A stretch of 64,000 bases of DNA from Marinobacter sp. JH2. Its GTDB lineage: Bacteria; Pseudomonadota; Gammaproteobacteria; Pseudomonadales; Oleiphilaceae. The notes beneath the pieces are model-generated. The model ran no database searches. It was not told the DNA's origin and saw nothing but the letters and a program-made list of their open reading frames with translations. The DNA lies in assembly GCF_004353225.1 (NCBI RefSeq), contig NZ_CP037934.1:1550001-1614000 (forward strand), read 5' to 3'. Shown here in pieces: positions 58,825 through 64,000 of this stretch (position 1 is its first letter; the number at the start of each line of letters is the position of its first letter). A program made the position numbers and the translations under genes.

Positions 58825-59543
58825 CACGGGCTCCAGTAAATATTCAATCCGGCTTGCAGGAAAGCCCGAATCGGCATAGCTGACCAATCGTCCGGAGCTT
58901 CAGCGGCTCGAGCCAGCGTAGCAATTTTATCTTGTCCTTTAAGGTGTAGCACTTTAAAGCGTGCTTGGGCCAGCACCGGCAGTGTCAGGGTCACTCGCTG
59001 GTGCGCCTGTGATGGCGGTGTCATCACCATTACGCGCTGTTCACCAGATGGCTCCATCGCACACGCCAACTCCGGCGCATCCGGGAACAGCGAAGCCGTG
59101 TGCCCGTCAATACCCATGCCTAGCACCAACACATCCACCGGAAAGGTTAATCCTGTGGCATCAGCCTCAAGCTCCGTTACTGCATCAGCGGCATCTTTGT
59201 CAGAAACGTTAAATAACACAAAGCGGGCCTCAGCCGCAGCATCTTGCAGCAGCTCCCTTTTCACCAAGGCCGCATTGCTGGAGGGATCGCTTTCCAGTAC
59301 CCAACGCTCATCGGCCAAAGCTATTTTTATCCTTGCCCACTCCAACGGTTTGTCCCGCAAGGCTCGAAAAAATGGTAGCGGCGTTGAGCCACCTGAAACG
59401 ACCAGCGTCGCCTCTGGAGCTTCAGCAAGACGAAGGCGTAAACATTCCGCGACACGCTCCGCGAGGATTTCCGCGATAGCCTGCGGCGACTGCGCCGAAT
59501 GCAAACTCACTCCCACCGGTAGTTGCAATTCAGGCATCTTCAT
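58824..59543 (-). CDS. pgl: 6-phosphogluconolactonase
   Basis: Pgl hydrolyses 6-phosphogluconolactone. The 239-residue protein has [18 protein letters not shown] (phosphate loop), [38 protein letters not shown] and [10 protein letters not shown] near the end, all DevB-type Pgl motifs. It overlaps zwf by 14 nt and eda by 1 nt, forming the tight zwf-pgl-eda operon. Confidence 0.96.
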   Translation of the reverse strand: MKMPELQLPVGVSLHSAQSPQAIAEILAERVAECLRLRLAEAPEATLVVSGGSTPLPFFRALRDKPLEWARIKIALADERWVLESDPSSNAALVKRELLQDAAAEARFVLFNVSDKDAADAVTELEADATGLTFPVDVLVLGMGIDGHTASLFPDAPELACAMEPSGEQRVMVMTPPSQAHQRVTLTLPVLAQARFKVLHLKGQDKIATLARAAEAPDDWSAMPIRAFLQAGLNIYWSP

Positions 59544-61002
59544 ACCAACTCCTCCCGTCTCGGGTGATCAGCGCTATAGACGCCACTGGCCCCCATGTAC
59601 CGGCAGCATAGCGTTTCGGCGGCTCGCCCAAATCACGCCAGTTTTGGATAATATGATCCACCCAACGCCAGGCGTGCTCGACTTCATCACGTCGCACGAA
59701 TAAGTACTGACTGCCCCGCATTACCTCCCACAATAACCGCTCGTAGGCATCCGGAATGCGCTCCGCACCGAAGGTTTCCGAAAATGTCAGTTCCAGCGGA
59801 CCCTGACGCAACCGCATACCCTTATCCAACCCGTGTTCTTTGGTAAGAATCTTAAGCGCCATGCCCTCGTCTGGCTGAAGCCGAATAATGAGTTTGTTAT
59901 TGGCCAGATGCTTCTGGTCGGAGTCAAAGATGTAGTGCGGAGCCGGCTTGAAGTGGATGATAATCTGAGCCATTTTTTCAGGCATCCGTTTGCCGGTTCG
60001 GATATAGAAGGGCACGCCCGACCAACGCCAATTGTCGATCTCCACTTTCAACGCAACAAAGGTTTCCGTCAGGCTGGACTTGTCCGCACCCTCTTCTTCG
60101 AGATAACCCGGCACCACCTTGCCCTGACTGGCTCCCGCCGCATACTGTCCGCGCACCACATATTGCTCCATCATCTCGGGCGGGATCCCCTTGAGCGCTT
60201 TCAGAATTTTCACCTTTTCGTCGCGAATACTGTCGGCAGATAAATCCGCAGGCGGGTCCATGGCAATCAAACAGAGCAGCTGCAATAAGTGGTTCTGGAT
60301 CATATCCCGAACCTGCCCCGCCTTATCAAAATAGCCCCAGCGCCCGTCTATGCCCGTGCTCTCAGCCACTGTAATCTCAACGTGGGAAATATGGTTTTGA
60401 TCCCACTGGGACGCAAACAGGTTGTTGGCAAAACGCAGGGCAATCAGGTTCTGTACCGTCTCTTTACCTAGATAATGGTCAATACGGAACAGCTGGCTTT
60501 CGTCGTAAACCTCGGCTAATGCATCATTAATCACTTTGGATGAGGCCAGATCGTGCCCAATGGGCTTTTCCACCACAACCCGGGTTCTGTCTGTACAACA
60601 GCTTTGATCTTTAAGATTGCGCGCGATCACGCCATACATGGTCGGCGGCGTTGCCATATAAACAATCAGTTGATTCTCGGCGTTTCGCCAACGATTCAAT
60701 TCAGAGAACCCAGCTGAATCGGTAAAATTCAACAACTGGTAATCCACCCTCGCCACAAACCGTTCCACAAGCTCCCGATCAAATTCCTCATCAGAAACCT
60801 CAGCTTTCAGGTTTGAGGCCAATTCTTCCCTTATGCCCTTCACACTTTCATCACGACGTGCGATGGCCAGAATTCTACTATTTTCCGCCAACAAACCGGC
60901 TCGATCCAGTTGATAAAGGGCAGGAAAGAGTTTCTTTCGGGCTAGGTTCCCCATCGCCCCGAAAAGCATAAGATCACACGAGGCTGGCAGCGGCTCAGAC
61001 AT
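59530..61002 (-). CDS. zwf: Glucose-6-phosphate 1-dehydrogenase
   Basis: Zwf oxidises glucose 6-phosphate with NADP+, the entry to the Entner-Doudoroff and pentose phosphate routes. The 490-residue protein has the nucleotide-binding [18 protein letters not shown] (about 13-30; the common GATGDL loop is GAMGNL here), [10 protein letters not shown], and the active-site signature [13 protein letters not shown]. It heads the zwf-pgl-eda operon and diverges from hexR over 178 bp. Confidence 0.96.
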   Translation of the reverse strand: MSEPLPASCDLMLFGAMGNLARKKLFPALYQLDRAGLLAENSRILAIARRDESVKGIREELASNLKAEVSDEEFDRELVERFVARVDYQLLNFTDSAGFSELNRWRNAENQLIVYMATPPTMYGVIARNLKDQSCCTDRTRVVVEKPIGHDLASSKVINDALAEVYDESQLFRIDHYLGKETVQNLIALRFANNLFASQWDQNHISHVEITVAESTGIDGRWGYFDKAGQVRDMIQNHLLQLLCLIAMDPPADLSADSIRDEKVKILKALKGIPPEMMEQYVVRGQYAAGASQGKVVPGYLEEEGADKSSLTETFVALKVEIDNWRWSGVPFYIRTGKRMPEKMAQIIIHFKPAPHYIFDSDQKHLANNKLIIRLQPDEGMALKILTKEHGLDKGMRLRQGPLELTFSETFGAERIPDAYERLLWEVMRGSQYLFVRRDEVEHAWRWVDHIIQNWRDLGEPPKRYAAGTWGPVASIALITRDGRSWYEDA

Positions 61003-61130
61003 TCAACTCCCCATCTTGACGGCGGATTATTGTCGTAACTTTAGCTAAATAATGACACTGCCAATCATGGAAGCCAAGGTGGCGAGCTATCCATGACGTT
61101 TTTACTACTCAGATTTCATTTCAAGAAAGG

Positions 61131-61150
61131 TATAATGACGAATCATTACA
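61131..61150 (+). promoter_or_regulatory. hexR promoter -10 box inside a 20-bp palindrome (putative HexR operator)
   Basis: TATAATGA-CGAA-TCATTACA: the two 8-bp arms match at 7 of 8 positions, with an exact 16-bp core (61133-61148). The left arm begins with TATAAT, a consensus -10 hexamer for hexR. The outer TGTAAT half matches the half-site of the known gammaproteobacterial HexR motif. The 8-mer ATAATGAC recurs at 61049-61056 in front of zwf. Confidence 0.6.
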
Positions 61151-61180
61151 ACCATTGCGTGCAGACAGGGAGCATTCCGT

Positions 61181-62062
61181 ATGGCAGTCAGTGCGGTCCG
61201 TAGAGAAGAGAATTTGCTGGAAGAAATCCAGAACCGCCTGGAAACCCTCAACAAATCCGAGCGGAAGGTCGCCGGCGCGATCCTACGTGATCCCAGCGCC
61301 GCTACTCGATACAGCATTGCGGCTTTGGCCCGGGCTGCAGATGTCAGCGAACCAACGGTCAACCGCTTTTGTCGCGGTTTCTCAGCCACTGGTTTCCCAG
61401 ACTTCAAGATACGGTTGGCACAGAGCATCGCCACAGGCACCCCCTATGTGGGAGAAAACATTAAGCCTGATGACAACGCGTCCGAATATTCGGATAAGAT
61501 CATGTTCAGCACCATCGCCAGCCTGGACAAAGCCCGACAGGCGCTAGACCCTGAGTCGATTGCAACGGTCGTCGATTACCTGATTCAGGCGAAACAGATC
61601 ATATTCTTTGGCATGGGCGGGTCCGCTTCGGTGGCGATGGATGCCCAGCATAAGTTTTTTCGATTCAATACGCCGGTTGCCGCCTACGAAGATGCACTGA
61701 TGCAACGAATGATCGCAGCGGGCGCTGGCGTGGGAGATACCATTGTAGTGATTTCCTATACCGGCCGCACTCGGGAGTCTGTCGAGTCCGCCGAATTGGC
61801 CCGCAGCAATGGCGCCACCGTTATAGGAATCACCAATCCGGACTCGCCTTTGGCCGAAGTGTGCACCACCGTTTTGGGAGTGACCTCCCCGGAAGACACT
61901 GAAGTGTATATGCCGATGTCTTCACGCATCATTCACCTTACCGTGATCGACATACTGGCGACTGGCGTTACTCTGAAGCGAGGCCCCGATTTCCTCAATC
62001 ACCTCAAAAAAGTGAAAGAAAGCCTGAAAGCTACGCGCTTCCCGCTAAACCAAAAGACATAA
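61181..62062 (+). CDS. hexR: HexR, RpiR/MurR-family regulator of central carbon metabolism
   Basis: HexR represses Entner-Doudoroff genes and is released by KDPG. The 293-residue protein has an N-terminal RpiR helix-turn-helix ([40 protein letters not shown]) and a C-terminal SIS sugar-phosphate domain (about 115-270) with [21 protein letters not shown] and [13 protein letters not shown]. Its place opposite zwf-pgl-eda is the classic hexR arrangement. AGGGAG lies about 9 nt before the ATG. Confidence 0.95.
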   Translation: MAVSAVRREENLLEEIQNRLETLNKSERKVAGAILRDPSAATRYSIAALARAADVSEPTVNRFCRGFSATGFPDFKIRLAQSIATGTPYVGENIKPDDNASEYSDKIMFSTIASLDKARQALDPESIATVVDYLIQAKQIIFFGMGGSASVAMDAQHKFFRFNTPVAAYEDALMQRMIAAGAGVGDTIVVISYTGRTRESVESAELARSNGATVIGITNPDSPLAEVCTTVLGVTSPEDTEVYMPMSSRIIHLTVIDILATGVTLKRGPDFLNHLKKVKESLKATRFPLNQKT

Positions 62063-62063
62063 A

Positions 62064-62087
62064 AAAAGGGTGCCGAAGCACCCTTTT
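62064..62087. terminator. Bidirectional terminator between hexR and ppiD
   Basis: AAAAGGGTGC (62064-62073) and GCACCCTTTT (62078-62087) form a perfect 10-bp stem with loop CGAA, starting 2 nt after the hexR stop. The A-run before and T-run after allow it to serve both convergent genes. Confidence 0.88.
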
Positions 62088-62109
62088 CCTGTTTCCTGCG
62101 AGAGATCGA

Positions 62110-63957
62110 CTAGTTACGCTCGATCTCTGCGGTTTCCCTCAGATATTGCTGATAGACCGCGTATTCGCGTTGACCTTCCAGCTGGGTCAGGAACTGTTGA
62201 ACTTGCTGGAACTCACCGTTTTCCCGATCAACTTCACCTTCGTTGACCGCATCAAGCGCGATAATATGCGCTTCCGCCAAACCGACAACGGCGTCTACAG
62301 ACGGCTGCTCGTCATCAGGGCGCGGCATGGTGAACGCTTTGCGAAGAACCAACTGACTAAGGTCACCGGCCGCACCACGGCCCTGAGATTCAAATTGCTT
62401 CCAGCTGCCTTCCTCTACGCCTTCGCCAGACTCCATGTCTGCCACCAGTTTGTTCGCTTTCGCTTGCAGTGCCTCTCGGGTAGCCATCACTTCAAGTGTC
62501 GCTTTGATGTCATCACGAACATCGGCTAACTCAAGCTGACGAGCTTCATGATGGGTTTTAACGCGAGCCACAACGGAGACATTGTCGCCTACATCTATCA
62601 GTTCCGTATTGTAGCCATCTTCCAGCACATCTGCGGAGAACAGCTGACGTACCAGCCCGGAATGATCAAACGGTGCAGCACCACCGTCTCGAGTGACACT
62701 CTGAACTTCACGCAGCTCCAGCCCCAACTCGCTGGCTGGGCCGGCCAAGTCATCCGCAGCATAAGCGGCGTCCGCTAAGTCAGAACGTACTTCAACATAA
62801 CGCTCTTCCGCTTTGGAGCGAGCTAACTCGCTACGCAGTTGCGCTTCAAGCTCTTCGAATGCGGGTACGTCGGAACGGCGAACGTCGTCTAGGCGAATCA
62901 AATGGATGCCAAAACTGGTTTCAACCGGTTCTGAAACGTCACCTTCTTCCAAGGCAAAAAGCGCATCTTCGAACGCTTCGTCGTATACCCCACGGCCTGC
63001 GTAACCCAAATCACCACCTTCGCGACCAGATACGGTATCGGCCGAGAACTCTTTAGCGAGTTCGGCGAAAGACTCACCGTCATTCATGCGAGACTGGATG
63101 GTAGATATCGTTTCTTCTGCTTCCGCGCCCCCCTCGATCAGAATGTGGGCCGCCTTGCGTTCTTCCCGAGCGAACTGCTCGGCCCGAGATTCATACTCGG
63201 CCCGCACTTCGTCCTCACTCACCTCAACAGCTTCAGCCAAAGTGCCCTGAGACAACATCAGATATACCGCATCGACCTTTTCTGGCTCCTGGAATTGAGC
63301 CTTATTCTCGTCGTAATACGCGGAAACTTCTTCATCTGTCACAGACACCTGATCAACAACTTCGTCTTTGGACAACGACAGTACACGGAAATCCCGGGTC
63401 TGATTCTGAATCGCCAGAAGCTGAGCCGCACTTTCAGGTGCCGCCAATGCGGTCTGCGCGATCGCCGCGCGGATCTGGTTGGTCACGTAGCTCTTGTGCA
63501 TACTGGCCCGGAATTCGGCAACGCCCATTCCGAGATTGCGAACTGTCGCCGCAAACCTTTCAGGACTGTACGTACCGTCGACCTGAAACTGTGGCATTTG
63601 AGTAATGAGCGCATCGATGTCGGCATCCGACAACTCAAGCCCTTGGTTTTCCGCATCTTGGGTCAGCACAGCCTCTTGAATAAGGGCTTCCAGAACGTCG
63701 GTACGCAGCTGGTCTTCATCGACCAGCGACGGATCTGGATTTTCCATCTGCATCAGACGCTGCTGGGTTTCCAGTTGAACGGTTCGGAGGAACTCCCGTT
63801 CGGTGATGTCGGTGCCATTCACAGTAGCCACTTCTGGCTCACCGGTAAAACCGCCAATAATGGCATCCATTCCCCAGATGGAAAGCGAAACAATCAAAAG
63901 GCCAACGATGACCTTGGCGATAGTACTCTGGGCATTATCCCGAATATCTTGAAGCAT
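62110..63957 (-). CDS. ppiD: Periplasmic folding chaperone PpiD (SurA-N/parvulin protein)
   Basis: PpiD is an inner-membrane-anchored chaperone at the Sec exit site. The 615-residue protein has a cytoplasmic start MLQDIRDNAQSTIAKVIVG with one TM helix (about 16-34), a SurA_N-type chaperone domain (about 40-230), a parvulin domain (about 265-360: RKAAHILIEGG, GGDLGYAGRGVYDEAFEDALF, SFGIHLIRL) and a second C-terminal chaperone region. Length matches E. coli PpiD. The 43 bp upstream to the window end hold no further gene. Confidence 0.95.
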   Translation of the reverse strand: MLQDIRDNAQSTIAKVIVGLLIVSLSIWGMDAIIGGFTGEPEVATVNGTDITEREFLRTVQLETQQRLMQMENPDPSLVDEDQLRTDVLEALIQEAVLTQDAENQGLELSDADIDALITQMPQFQVDGTYSPERFAATVRNLGMGVAEFRASMHKSYVTNQIRAAIAQTALAAPESAAQLLAIQNQTRDFRVLSLSKDEVVDQVSVTDEEVSAYYDENKAQFQEPEKVDAVYLMLSQGTLAEAVEVSEDEVRAEYESRAEQFAREERKAAHILIEGGAEAEETISTIQSRMNDGESFAELAKEFSADTVSGREGGDLGYAGRGVYDEAFEDALFALEEGDVSEPVETSFGIHLIRLDDVRRSDVPAFEELEAQLRSELARSKAEERYVEVRSDLADAAYAADDLAGPASELGLELREVQSVTRDGGAAPFDHSGLVRQLFSADVLEDGYNTELIDVGDNVSVVARVKTHHEARQLELADVRDDIKATLEVMATREALQAKANKLVADMESGEGVEEGSWKQFESQGRGAAGDLSQLVLRKAFTMPRPDDEQPSVDAVVGLAEAHIIALDAVNEGEVDRENGEFQQVQQFLTQLEGQREYAVYQQYLRETAEIERN

Positions 63958-64000
63958 GTTAGTTCTGAATCCCTGTTCAAGGTCGTGCTGGTGATTATTG

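Overview
The window reads as a chromosomal stretch of a marine gammaproteobacterium, most likely Marinobacter or a close relative. This is inferred from the gene families, their order (aat-bpt-infA/clpA-clpS/cspD, mnmA-hflD-purB, ccoNOQP-ccoGHIS) and the protein sequences. Coding density is high and nearly every gene looks intact. I see no rRNA, tRNA, CRISPR array, insertion sequence or prophage. The only truncated gene is comEC at the left edge, cut by the window boundary.

Layout. 1-7.6 kb: comEC (partial), a DUF2062 membrane protein, the lipoprotein exporter genes lolC-lolD, a PilZ-like protein, a small exported protein, the agmatine-to-putrescine pair aguA-aguB and a MoxR ATPase. 7.7-13.8 kb: thioredoxin reductase, then an N-degron cluster (aat, bpt, clpA, clpS) around infA, and a CspD-like protein. 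13.8-20.4 kb: RNA and ribosome modification (rluE, mnmA, roxA) with nudJ, hflD, purB and a fused acetyltransferase. 20.3-28.3 kb: a LysR regulator, a hybrid histidine kinase with a membrane-anchored helical partner, a peroxide-responsive gpx-ospR pair with a visible operator, alaA and htpX. 28.3-37.8 kb: pdxB-rhlB-epmC, dsbD, tusA, rlmM, a 7TM diguanylate cyclase and an alpha/beta hydrolase.

37.8-46.5 kb is a complete cbb3 oxidase island: the structural genes ccoNOQP behind two tandem FNR/FixK-type boxes, then the assembly genes ccoG-ccoH-ccoI-ccoS and a TauE/SafE-family membrane protein. ttcA, a possible 31-residue microprotein, a J-domain protein and a polysaccharide deacetylase follow.

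49.3-54.0 kb holds the most intriguing block. It is a minus-strand operon that begins with a periplasmic C39 cysteine peptidase lacking any ABC exporter. It continues with an outer-membrane beta-barrel with an N-terminal helical segment, a FadL-type barrel, and a lipoprotein with two WVD/WLD repeats and a MalM-like tail. A perfect 15-bp palindrome lies in the promoter region. The set resembles the Acinetobacter fil locus and, in its peptidase-plus-barrel logic, the Pseudomonas Fap amyloid secretion genes.

54.1-64 kb: a uracil-DNA-glycosylase-family protein, then the Entner-Doudoroff genes (edd; pyk; zwf-pgl-eda) with their likely regulator hexR, whose promoter carries a near-perfect 20-bp palindrome over a consensus -10 box, and finally the periplasmic chaperone ppiD.
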